Of a DNA stretch of 64,000 nucleotides, positions 35,501 to 44,300 are shown piece after piece. The DNA is taken from NCBI GenBank assembly GCA_016946835.1, contig JACVTC010000139.1:151501-215500 (forward strand), in the 5' to 3' direction. How positions within the stretch are numbered: the first letter of the stretch is position 1; each line of letters begins with the position of its first letter. Origin of the DNA: Neocallimastix lanati (nom. inval.). Lineage: Eukaryota; Neocallimastigomycota; Neocallimastigomycetes; Neocallimastigales; Neocallimastigaceae. Position numbers and translations under genes: made by a program. A model generated the notes under the pieces. The model saw only the letters and a list, made by a program, of their open reading frames with translations, searched no databases and was not told the origin of the DNA.

Positions 35501-36550
35501 AAAGAAAAACTTCAATTAATTTTTCAAGCACACAGTATAGGACACGAAGGCTATTACAAGACATACCAACGTTTGAAAAAGAGCTACTATTGGAACAATA
35601 TGGTTAATGACATTAAGCGAATTATAGGTAAATGTGAAAAATGTCAATTAAATAAATCTCAACCATACCCTGAACCAACGGAAGATAAACCAACTGAAGT
35701 GGAAGGACCATTTACACACTTAGGATTGGACATTATAGGACCTCTAAGTAAAACCAGAAATAATAATCAATATATAATCGTTGTGGTTGATTATTTTACT
35801 AAATGGGTTGAGGCAGAGCCCACTGAAAATGTTACTTCTCAGGATGTGATAAAATTTTTAATTAATGTATTTGCTCGACACGGTGTACCTCAAATTATCA
35901 CTACTGATAATGGAACACAATTTACATCAGATATGACAAAAATCTTCCTTGATTTATATGATGTATATGTTAAATTTATCACTCCATATCATCCTGAAAG
36001 CAATGGTTTAGTTGAGAATCGTAATAAAGAAATTGGAAAATTATTACGATTACTAGGACAACAACACAAAGAATGGGATGAAATTTTACCATCTGCACTT
36101 TGGGCTTTAAGAACTACTAAAAACTCAATCACCAACCATTCAAGTTTTGAATTAGTTTATGGAAGGGAGGACCAACAACCTTTTGACATTGCTGCCAGAC
36201 CAACTAAGGGTATAAATAAGTCTTCTGACGAAATTCTACTGGAAAAATTTGTATCACACTACCAATGGGTAATGGAGGCCGCATCTAATATCAAAAATGC
36301 TTCGAAGTATTGGGCTACTAGGAGAGAAGAAAAGACCAGTATGAATCAAGCTAAAAGAATAAAACCAGGTGATTTAGTACTAGTAAGAAACTTTAATCGA
36401 ACTAAATTAGAACCTTACTTTGTTGGACCTATGAAAGTGGTAAAGAAACAATTCAATACAGTCACTTTAGCTGATCCTGCTACTAATATACAAATGAATC
36501 GTAATGTTCATTTGAAAAATATTGTCAAGTTTAACTCAGCTTCTACCTAG
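32549..36550 (+). CDS. Pol of E3 (protease-RT-RNase H-integrase)
   Basis: About 1333 residues in the -1 frame relative to gag. A long basic/acidic lead contains LHPSIMAQPRIEKEKR; then come the YDVIKDLNSSNCNITFGQLL block and the protease with an unusual active site IDSCSNLSI (Asp codon at 33473; Cys replaces the Gly of D-S/T-G). RT has SSPVVLVPKKNGKWRLCIDY and FIDD (34526-34537) instead of YxDD. RNase H, the HHCC domain (HSIGHEG with CEKCQ), the core GLDIIGPLS / TDNGTQF / PESNGLVENRNKEIG and a C-terminal GDLVLVRNFNRTKLEPYFVGP follow. No stop or frameshift is seen. E4 Pol is a close homologue with the same two unusual motifs. Confidence 0.92.
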   Translation, partial: FKPLKGSRSTPIVKKIASVCHRPKTVDLKEDDDYEEIADFQEGTTTDYYEDFDDESDGSKELDYLVNVIKRKANPKDEETSNQREKRVHRSLRDDPKPIVTPGLRKQKENQLRGTSRPVKKPTTQLHPSIMAQPRIEKEKRIEKELRDKERASTSTSVENNKNSIVNIINEETSQEGNNSKQTLNKLIQEKSSEKSTEIMPTRIPRRIQMQTDCDSYDVIKDLNSSNCNITFGQLLDVAPKIRSQVSQGLKLEKNNTKISGAVDNMCATTIITNNIDHTYKSKHHEPQEDDIAMVDVIVDGVRGKALIDSCSNLSIITKQFLDKLPYQYEPIGVSAGRIRLATMNDDYSEDVLIKVPVKINELELLVTCRIIDKEDPFYDILINLTTQIDNQLFIHPIRYSLCRFNDQGLIEEIAPINNEYDDEEKLLCVIKALNHQEAKQQLKTIEGLPPIKYIYDTVFQSTINSNYREAITKLLEEYIDIIATSSEELTPSDLSPHKIILKEGVKPIKQKFYRLSKLKTDILKEELTKLIYKRLIEPSCSEWSSPVVLVPKKNGKWRLCIDYRKVNEATKKDSYSLPNIEEIFDSLDGAKNFSTLDLYSGYHQILMDDDSVEITTFTTKFGNYQFKVMPFGLTGAPATFQREMNRILFPLIGKCVYNFIDDILIYSRTEEEHLEHLKQVLEIFKEHKLKINIEKCSFMQTEVEVLGHKVSSEGLSPLENKVEAIKEWKAPSNIHELRSFLGAIGYYRNFIKDFAKVTAPLCTLLRKGIKFEWKKEQEESFKILKERLINAPILRFPRFDREFIIRTDASYDGIGGVLLQKDDETGKEHPVHYISRSLSKSEKNYGITDLEGAALIYCINKLKSYIMGNPKQTIVYTDHRPLIGLLKSKEPQNSRHTRWCLTVSMLGIDLRYETGKNNVVADALSRMKNEKEKVVLTTQIIKEQDENLLSRTIKEFIEEKFTTIDGVDYFVDGNNYRKLVTDTKEKLQLIFQAHSIGHEGYYKTYQRLKKSYYWNNMVNDIKRIIGKCEKCQLNKSQPYPEPTEDKPTEVEGPFTHLGLDIIGPLSKTRNNNQYIIVVVDYFTKWVEAEPTENVTSQDVIKFLINVFARHGVPQIITTDNGTQFTSDMTKIFLDLYDVYVKFITPYHPESNGLVENRNKEIGKLLRLLGQQHKEWDEILPSALWALRTTKNSITNHSSFELVYGREDQQPFDIAARPTKGINKSSDEILLEKFVSHYQWVMEAASNIKNASKYWATRREEKTSMNQAKRIKPGDLVLVRNFNRTKLEPYFVGPMKVVKKQFNTVTLADPATNIQMNRNVHLKNIVKFNSAST

Positions 36551-36560
36551 CTTGAGTCTT

Positions 36561-36573
36561 AGCGGGGGCATCT
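36561..36573 (+). other. Polypurine-like tract of E3
   Basis: AGCGGGGGCATCT before the 3' LTR; nearly the same as E2. Confidence 0.65.
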
Positions 36574-37367
36574 TAATACAGAATGAACAAATAATACTAA
36601 TTGTGCTAGAATAATTTAAATTATTCTAACCTTATAGATTATTCTATTCTATATAATTGGAACTTTCCAATATTCTTCAAATATTACTAAATAGAAATCT
36701 TAAGTTAATAAATCACTAATTAACTTATAATTCCTTTTTGAATTATCGATCCGATTCCATTATAATGTATTAAAAATCTTTAGCCAAGAATATTGTCCTT
36801 GCCCACTTAATATATTAATATTATATTTCTTTTGTATTATGTTATATTGAAAATAATCAAATCTATTTAATTAGTTATTAAAATTTTCGTTATCAATTTA
36901 AATTTATTTTTAATTACTAAATTTAACTAAACCACAATAAAATATTCTGTATAATCTCTTTATTTTTATTTTATATATATTAGTATTAAACTATTATTAA
37001 ATAATTAATAATTCAATAATATATAACTACTATTTATAACAATAATATTATTAACTAAAATAATAATTCAATTTCAATTTAAATGTTTTATTTATAAAAA
37101 TAATTAGTAATTAGTTTATTAAAAAAATAGTTAGGCTTTACAAATTTTAATTTGATAAAAAAATATAAATACATGTAATTTTAGTGAAATAAAATATAAT
37201 CAATAACTTTCTTTTTATTAAATAAATAATTATATTATTTTTTTTCTTTTATAAATTTAAATAAATAAATATTGATTTTAAAACAAATTATTTTTTTTTT
37301 TTTTTATTGTAATTTTATTATTTGTGTTAATTATTATTATATTCCTAAAATTATATGAACCATACCA
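36574..37367 (+). repeat. 3' LTR of E3
   Basis: 794 bp. It differs from the 5' LTR by the first base, substitutions such as TTCTGTATAATC versus TTCTATATAATC, and a longer T run near 37295. Confidence 0.9.
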
Positions 37368-37371
37368 ACTC

Positions 37372-38162
37372 TGTGTAATAATTTCTATAAATTATAGAGA
37401 TTATTATTTATAATTAATATTAACTAAACTATTAAGATTAAATAAAAATTAAAATAAAAATTAAAATAAAAATAAGAATTTAATACTTATCTTTAAAATT
37501 AGAGCTTATTATAAGAAAATATAATAGACCTTAAATGAAAGAGAAATAAAATATGTTTTTATCAAAAGAACTTTATTAATCTATTTTATTATTAAATATT
37601 TTATTATTTTTTTTTGACAAATTTTAAAATAACTATTTTATATTAATTGAAATATTAATGTCTTTTATTGTTATTATATTTTTCTTAAAATAATAACTTT
37701 TGATTTTCTAAAGACGAAAATCAACAGCTATTTATATTTTTACAAAAATAAATGTATTTTTCTAATCTTAACAATGATTCTTTCCAGAAAAAGATTAGAA
37801 GAAAAAACTGGAAAGATTTTTGATCAATAATCTATACTTATTGATCATCGTGTTATTAAATAAAACCAATTATAATTAATCGGAAAAACTTTAATAACCG
37901 ATTTTAATAACTAAAAGAATTAAAAAGAAAAAGGATAAAAAAGAGAAGGATAAAATAATGCAGAAATTTTATTAAATACATTTTTTCTATGAAATAATAC
38001 AGAAGTTATATTAAATACATTTTTTCATATAACAATTAATACATTAATTGGTATAATTGTTTTTAAATGAAATAAATTTTTTTAAAGAATAATAATTATG
38101 AAATAATTATTAATTAATAAGAAATAGAAATAAATTATAAAAATTTATATCAATTTCTTACA
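37372..38162 (-). repeat. Solo LTR in the stack, minus orientation
   Basis: About 791 bp. On the minus strand it begins TGTAAGAAATTG and ends TTATTACACA (TG...CA), with no internal region. It resembles LTR6 (49180) and its minus copy (62323) in the start and in the middle AAAAGATTAGAAGAAAAA / GATCATCG blocks. It is flanked by ACTC and CTC, so it used the same target. It was presumably left by recombination between two LTRs of a chromovirus-like element. Confidence 0.75.
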
Positions 38163-38165
38163 CTC

Positions 38166-38648
38166 TGATAAGAATGTACTAAATAATGCATTCTTAATTA
38201 AATCTACGATTTATTTCTAATACATTATGTGTACATTATTATTTTTGTACTTTAATAAATTTTTAAATCCAAAGATCAAAAATTAAATCAAAAATTATAT
38301 TAAACTTTATATTTTTATATTAAATCTTATATTAATAGTAATATTTTTATATATTTAAAACTTATATTAGCAATATTAATAATAAATCTTATTTTTTTTA
38401 TTTTTATATTAATAATGAAAATTTGTATTAATAATATTTTTATATATTGATAATTAAAAATTTATATATTATATTTTAACTTTTATTATAAAATTTTATA
38501 TCGAAATGTTTTATTTTATATTGAAAAATATTTTATTTTATTAAAAACCTTTATATTAGAATAGTATTTTTATTTTTATTTGAATATTTTAACAGATTGT
38601 AATAAAAATTATAGCCAATTAAATAAATTCTTATTAGTAATATTTTAG

Positions 38649-38686
<38 letters not shown>

Positions 38687-38982
38687 TTTTATTAATATTA
38701 TAAATGTATTTTATTTATATTGTTATAATTAAATTTTATATAATTGATTATAAAATTCAATTTAAATTTAATAGTTTTTATAAAAAAAAAAAATAAATAA
38801 AATGTAATTTAGTGGCAAGAACAACTTTTATGCCTTGAAAAAAAGTATAAATAGTTGTAAATTTTGCTACCAATTTTTAAAAATCATCAAGTAAAATTAA
38901 TAAAATAAATAAATAAAAATAATAAATAAATAAAATTTGTGTTTCTTACTTTATTTTTATTTAATTCTCTAAAACCTTAACA
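38166..38982 (+). repeat. 5' LTR of E4
   Basis: 817 bp, TGATAAGAATG to CCTTAACA, with GTATAAATAGTTGTAAATTT near 38845 as a TATA-like core and a poly(A) run near 38657. Confidence 0.92.
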
Positions 38983-38988
38983 TTTATA

Positions 38989-39006
38989 TGGTGGAGATAT
39001 CGGGGA
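38989..39006 (+). other. Primer-binding site of E4
   Basis: TGGTGGAGATATCGGGGA, 6 nt after the LTR end. Confidence 0.75.
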
Positions 39007-39063
39007 ATTAAATAGAAATAATAGTAAATAACATAGATTTTTTTTAATTTTTTTTATTTTATA

Positions 39064-39433
39064 TTGATAAACAAGTAAGTCGTTAATCCTTTGATTAACC
39101 TATGGCGCTTGTTTGATATATATATAAAAAAAAAAAAAAATTTTTTTTTTTAAATAAGTAAAATTAAGATTTTAAAAAAACCAAATCTTGTAAAATTATA
39201 ACAAGGAGCGGATAGAGCTCATACACAGTGTATTTCCAGAAAACAACAAAATATCTATTATTCATAGTAGGTTATTGGATAATAGTTATTTTGGGAATTA
39301 ATTGGAAAGTAGACGAAGGTATTTGGTTACCGACCCGGTAATAATAGTTCAGCCTTCAACGTTTCAACACACGAAGGTGCGGGTACTTTCCAAGCACTGG
39401 CGAATAAGGAGCTTACGTCACCGAAGGCGTAAG
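39064..39433 (+). other. Leader hairpins of E4, upstream group
   Basis: First, AACAAG ... CTTGTTT (39070-39115) encloses a perfect GTTAATC-CTTT-GATTAAC hairpin. Second, a hairpin at 39412-39433 has stem CTTACG/CGTAAG and loop TCACCGAAGG, preceded by AGCACTGG as in E1, where the stem is CTTATA/TATAAG. A 65-codon frame overlapping 39302 begins with TTG and is not supported as a gene. Confidence 0.6.
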
Positions 39434-39685
39434 ATTGTTTTTTTTTTTATATTTTTTTTATTTTTCTTTGTGCTAGTTATAAGGCACTTTATTATATAAA
39501 GTATCAGACTTTGGCTAACTTCGCCATTTAAATTTTTTTTTTTTATTTTTTTTTTATTACTGATACTTTATTTGTTTAATAATTCCTGTAAAAGAATCTT
39601 AATTTACTTTGAAAATATTGTGTTTTTAGTTAATTTTTATTAGTTAATAAAAATATTATTGAATACTTTTAAAATTTTTTTATTC

Positions 39686-39845
39686 CGTACATAGATTATC
39701 GGATTAAGTTTATCCTACATAGTAATTGGGCTAGTAGGCTCTGAACTGCTATATTTTATATTGAATATAGTAATCGTGGCACACGCGTGGCATGACACCA
39801 TTAGGTAAGCTGCACGTCAGACAGTGTGTACTATCAGATTGTACG
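39686..39845 (+). ncRNA. Structured leader RNA domain of E4
   Basis: 160 nt homologous to 31321-31484 of E3. Closing stem CGTACA (39686-39691) / TGTACG (39840-39845); second helix GATTA (39702-39706) / TAATC (39771-39775); hairpin CTATATT (39749-39755) / AATATAG (39764-39770) with loop TTATATTG. Each helix differs from E3 by paired substitutions, so selection on RNA folding is probable. Confidence 0.75.
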
Positions 39846-40013
39846 ACAATAAAGATTATTTTTTGTGTTTAATAATTATAATTAATTAATAATTTTATTA
39901 GCTATAACAATACAATATTTATCGTTTAAAAAGAAAATTTTTGAAAGGTGAAAATAATAAATAAAACTTTGCTTCTAAATTTATTACTACAAATATACTA
40001 AATTACAAAATTC

Positions 40014-40245
40014 AAGTGGTCGATAAAGATTTCGAACTTAAAATTATTCTATTAAGTTGTCGATAAAGATTTCGAACTTAAAATTATTCTATTAAGTTGT
40101 CGATAAAGATTTCGAACTTAAAATTATTCTATTGAGTTGTCGATAAAGATTTCGAACTTAAAAATTATTCTTAATAAAGTAGTCGAAAAAAAACCTCGTG
40201 CTTTATAAATTCTACTAAGTTGTTGATAAGGATTTCGAGCCTATA
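40014..40245 (+). repeat. 40-bp tandem hairpin repeat in the E4 leader
   Basis: Four near-identical 40-bp units (from 40014, 40054, 40094 and 40134) and two diverged ones (near 40177 and 40215). Each unit folds as AAGT/ACTT with a TG bulge, then TCGA/TCGA with an 8-nt loop, the same plan as the four hairpins in E2. It is not a CRISPR: the unit is an RNA hairpin plus fixed spacer inside a retroelement leader. Confidence 0.7.
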
Positions 40246-40388
40246 TCTACTAAAGAAAGCAAATAAAATTATTATTTTCAAAAGTTACTAAAATATATTG
40301 TTTTAAAAATTGATTCGATATTAAATTATATTTTGAAAGTTGGATTTCCCAAATTTATTCGTATTTAATCACCTCATATTTAGACAAA

Positions 40389-41300
40389 ATGTCCAAGGAA
40401 ACAACTTTGAGCTTTAAAGAATTAAAAAAGGAATTGAGAGATATTGTGAAACTTAGCAAGGACAATTTAGATATTAAGTCCTGGGCTACTGAATTAAAAC
40501 TTTGGATCAAGATACAAGGTATCACAGATCCAGAAACAATATTTAATGCTTGTTTACTTACCAGCTCTGGTGAAGTACAACGCGTTATTGAAGATTTGGG
40601 AGAAGATAGTGATGATGAAAGTGATGATTCATCAGATGAAGAAGAAGATGATGATGAAGAAGAAAATGTTGATGATGATATTAAATTTCCTTCTCTTGGA
40701 AAAATTATTTCAAGTCTTGAAAATTTTTACGGTATTAAAGAAGACCAAAATTTACTTCTTAAAGAACTTCGTGCAATGCGAATTAAAAGAAACGAAAAGA
40801 TTAAAGACTTTAATGTAAGATATAGAACTTTGTACACTAAACTTGATAAAAAGAGAAGAAAGCGCATCGGTGTACTAGATTATATTGATTCTATTCAAAA
40901 TAATTATGAAGCCTGGAAGAAATTATCCCTTAAAGATGATATAAGTATGGAGAAAGCTTTCAAAATTGCCGAGAAAGTAGATAGACTTTCTGTAAGGAAC
41001 AATAATATTAATACCTATAATATTAATAATTCCCAACATAATCAAAATAATCAAAACAGTACTACTTCAAGACTTTATCCTAAAAGAAGAAACGAAAATT
41101 TCCAAACAAGTCAAACAAATAATAAACTGAAACCTCAAGATATTATAGAAGAATCAACCCAGAAAATGAGAAATTTACCTGTTAAAACTTGCTTCTTCTG
41201 TAAGGAAGAAGGTCATTACTCATACTATTGCCCTCAATTAAATAAGATTATGGAAAAAAATAAAAAAGAAATATATTCCAAAAAGTCTTTAAACTTCTAA
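40389..41300 (+). CDS. Gag of E4
   Basis: 303-residue Gag, homologous to E3 Gag along its length and intact. N-terminal capsid helices (FKELKKELRDIVKL, WATELKLWIKIQGI), an acidic Asp/Glu tract at residues ~72-97 that is unusual inside a capsid domain, the block LLKELRAMRIKRNEKIKDFNVRY, an Asn-rich linker, and the knuckle CFFCKEEGHYSYYC near the C-terminus. The start ATG 40389 follows the tandem hairpins by ~140 nt. It ends at TAA 41298-41300 within the frameshift cassette. Confidence 0.92.
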   Translation: MSKETTLSFKELKKELRDIVKLSKDNLDIKSWATELKLWIKIQGITDPETIFNACLLTSSGEVQRVIEDLGEDSDDESDDSSDEEEDDDEEENVDDDIKFPSLGKIISSLENFYGIKEDQNLLLKELRAMRIKRNEKIKDFNVRYRTLYTKLDKKRRKRIGVLDYIDSIQNNYEAWKKLSLKDDISMEKAFKIAEKVDRLSVRNNNINTYNINNSQHNQNNQNSTTSRLYPKRRNENFQTSQTNNKLKPQDIIEESTQKMRNLPVKTCFFCKEEGHYSYYCPQLNKIMEKNKKEIYSKKSLNF

Positions 41301-41320
41301 ATGGGAGCAGAAGCACTCCC
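41288..41320 (+). promoter_or_regulatory. -1 ribosomal frameshift signal of E4
   Basis: T TTA AAC at 41288-41294, an 8-nt spacer including the gag stop, stem GGGAG (41303-41307) / CTCCC (41316-41320), and an 8-nt loop. Confidence 0.85.
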
Positions 41321-44300
41321 AATGACAAAACAATAGCTTCATTAAATAATTTACAAAATAATACTTTTACTAAGAATACCCCAATTGATAATAATTCCTT
41401 TAATAAAGAATCTGAAGAATCTGATTTTAGTGACACAACTGAAAGTGAGGATGATATCATTATAAATGCTATAAAAAGAAAAATGAATGATAATAACAGC
41501 GAAAAAGAAGAAAATAATTCCAAGAAAGTACATAAAAGTTTAAAAGATAATCCACGTCCTTTCGCAACTCTTGCTTTAAGAAAGAAGAAAGAAAATGAGC
41601 TACATAATAAACCAAATAAAGTTTATAAAAATCAAATACTTCCTTCAATTTTAACTCAACCAAATATTAACAAAGAAAAACAAAAAGAAAAGGAATTAAG
41701 AAAAATAACAAGAGTAAGAGAAAGTAAAGAAGAAAACAACAATTATTCATCAAAAGGAAAGGAAAAAGTTGAATCTGAAGATATACTTGTAATCGATAAT
41801 GAAATAGAAGATCTAGAAATGAATAAAGATAATCAACAAAATAAAACTAATACTTTGGAAAAATTAATTTCAACAAAAACTAAAGAAACTAATAATGAAA
41901 ATACTCAGTTAGTAAAAAGGAATATCAAAATGATGAATAATAAAGAACCTTACAATATTATGGATGATTTAAATAATCTTAAATCCAGTATTACGATAGG
42001 TCAACTCTTGAATGCATGTCCGAAAATTCGTTCACAATTAACTCAAGGTTTAAAGTTAGAAAAATCTAAAATAATTGGAACTGTAGACAATGTAATAGCA
42101 CGAACTTTATTAGTGAATAACTATGATCATAGCTACATAAGTAAAAGTAATGAAGTAGCCGAAGAAGACTTAGCAATGGTTGATGCAAGTGTTGACGGAG
42201 TACTAGGAAAACTTTTAATTGATTCTTGTAGTAACCTAAGTATCGTTACTAAGCAGTATTTTGATAAATTACCTGGTGAATATGAAACAGTTGGAAAAAG
42301 TCGTGGAAGAATCCAACTAGCAACACAAGATGAAGAATACTCGGAAGGAATTATTGTTCGATTACCAGTAAAAATTAATAATTATGAATTTAATGCGGAC
42401 TTTAGAATTATTGAGAAAGAAGACTCATTTTATGATATGTTAATAAACTTTAAAACTCAAATCGATCATTGTTTATTTATTCATCCAACCTTAAACAGTC
42501 TATGTAAACTTTTGTCAGAAAGTGAATACGAAGAAATAGCTAAAATAAATAATCAATATTATGATGAAGAAAGTATAATCTGCACTATTAGAAAAGTTGA
42601 AGAAACGAATAATGAAAAGGAAATTATAAAGGAATTAACTCCAATGGAATTTATTGAGAGTGATGAATTTTTAAGTACCTTAAATAAAGATTATAAAGAA
42701 CAAATTATTAAAATTCTCAAAGAAATGATTGACATAGTTGCCACTTCAACAGAAGAACTAACTCCTTCTAAACTTTCACCACATAAGATCCGTTTGAAAG
42801 CAAATGCAAAGCCAGTAAAATTAAGAAGTTATAGGTTAACTAAATTAAAATCAGATATCTTAAAAGAAGAACTTACAAAACTTATTAAGAAAGGATTGAT
42901 AGAACCATCCTGTTCAGAATGGTCATCTCCAGTAGTACTTATTCTAAAACACAATGGAAAGTGGCGCTTGTGCATTGACTACCGAAAAGTCAATGATATG
43001 ACAGAAAAAGATTCTTATTCAGTTCTATATATAGATGAAATTTTTGATAGTCTCGGAGGAGCTAAAATATTTACAACTCTTGATTTATTTTCTGGTTTTC
43101 ACCAAATCTTAATGGATGAAGAAAGCGTTGAAGTAACCACTTTCACTACTAAGTTTGGAAATTATCAATTTAAGGTTATGCCTTTTGGACTTACTGGAGC
43201 TCCCTCAACCTTCCAAAGAGAAATGAATAAAATTTTATTCCCTTTTATTGGTGAATTTGTTTACGTATTTATTGATGATGTTTTAATATATTCCAAAAGT
43301 ATTGAAGAACATTTAATTCATATTAAACAAGTATTAGAAGTATTTAAAGAAAACAAGTTAAAAATTAATATTGAAAAGTGCCATTTTCTTCAAACTGAAG
43401 TTGATGTATTAGACCACAAACTTACTACTAAAGGATTAAGCCCCATGGAAAGCAAAATAACAGCTATTAAGAAGTGGGAAGCACCTTCATCACTTCATGA
43501 ATTAAGATCATTTCTAGGAGCAATAGGATATTATCGTGACTTTATTCCTAAATATGCTCAAATTACCTCACCTTTATGTAAATTATTGAAAAAGAATACT
43601 AAATATGAATGGAATAAAGAACAACAAGAAAGCTTTGAACTCCTAAAAGAAAAATTAATCAATGCACCTATTCTAAAATTTCCATCATTTGACAAACCTT
43701 TTATCATTAGAACTGATGCTTCATATAATGGAATTGGTGGAGTTCTTTTACAAAAAGAAGAAGAAACCGGTAAGGAGCATCCAATACACTTTATAAGTAG
43801 AAGTTTGAAGAAAGCTGAAAAGAATTATGGTATCACAGATTTGGAAGGAACCGCTTTGTTTTACTGTATTACTAAATTTAAATCTTATATTGAAGGAAAT
43901 CCATTACCTACAACTATTTACACAGATCATAAACCATTAGTTGGTTTATTTAAGAATAAAGAACCTTTGAATGCAAGGCAAACAAGATGGTGTCTAACCG
44001 TTAGTATGCTTGGAATTAATATAAAATATGAATCAGGCAAAAAGAATGTGTTAGCTGATGCTCTTTCAAGAATGAAAAGTAAGGAAGAGAGAAAGATATT
44101 ATTAACAAAAATTACTAATGGAAATAATGAAGAATTATTATCTAAAGTTATAAAGGAATTTATTAATGAAAAGTTTACTGTTATTGATGGTGAAGATTAC
44201 TTTATCGACAATGGAAATTATAGAAAATTAATAACGGATGAAAATGAAAGGTTTAAATTAATTTTAGAAACTCATAATATTGGCCACGAAGGATTTTACA

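Larger units (their letters stand above)
30349..37367 (+). mobile_element. Ty3/Gypsy retrotransposon E3
   Basis: 7.0 kb. LTRs of 788 bp (30349-31136) and 794 bp (36574-37367) differ by a few substitutions and a T-run length, so E3 is older than E1 and E2. Order: PBS, structured leader, gag with one nonsense codon, frameshift signal, intact pol, polypurine-like tract. The target duplication is ACTC. The LTR starts (A/T)AATACAG rather than TG. Confidence 0.92.

Noticed and set aside
39302-39499. 65-codon ORF in the E4 leader
   Set aside because: Starts with TTG, overlaps the covarying hairpin, and has no counterpart in the E3 or E1 leader.
40014-40245. Regular 40-bp repeats that look like a CRISPR array
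   Set aside because: Units are near-identical along their whole length with no unique spacers, lie in a retrotransposon leader of a eukaryote, and fold as hairpins.
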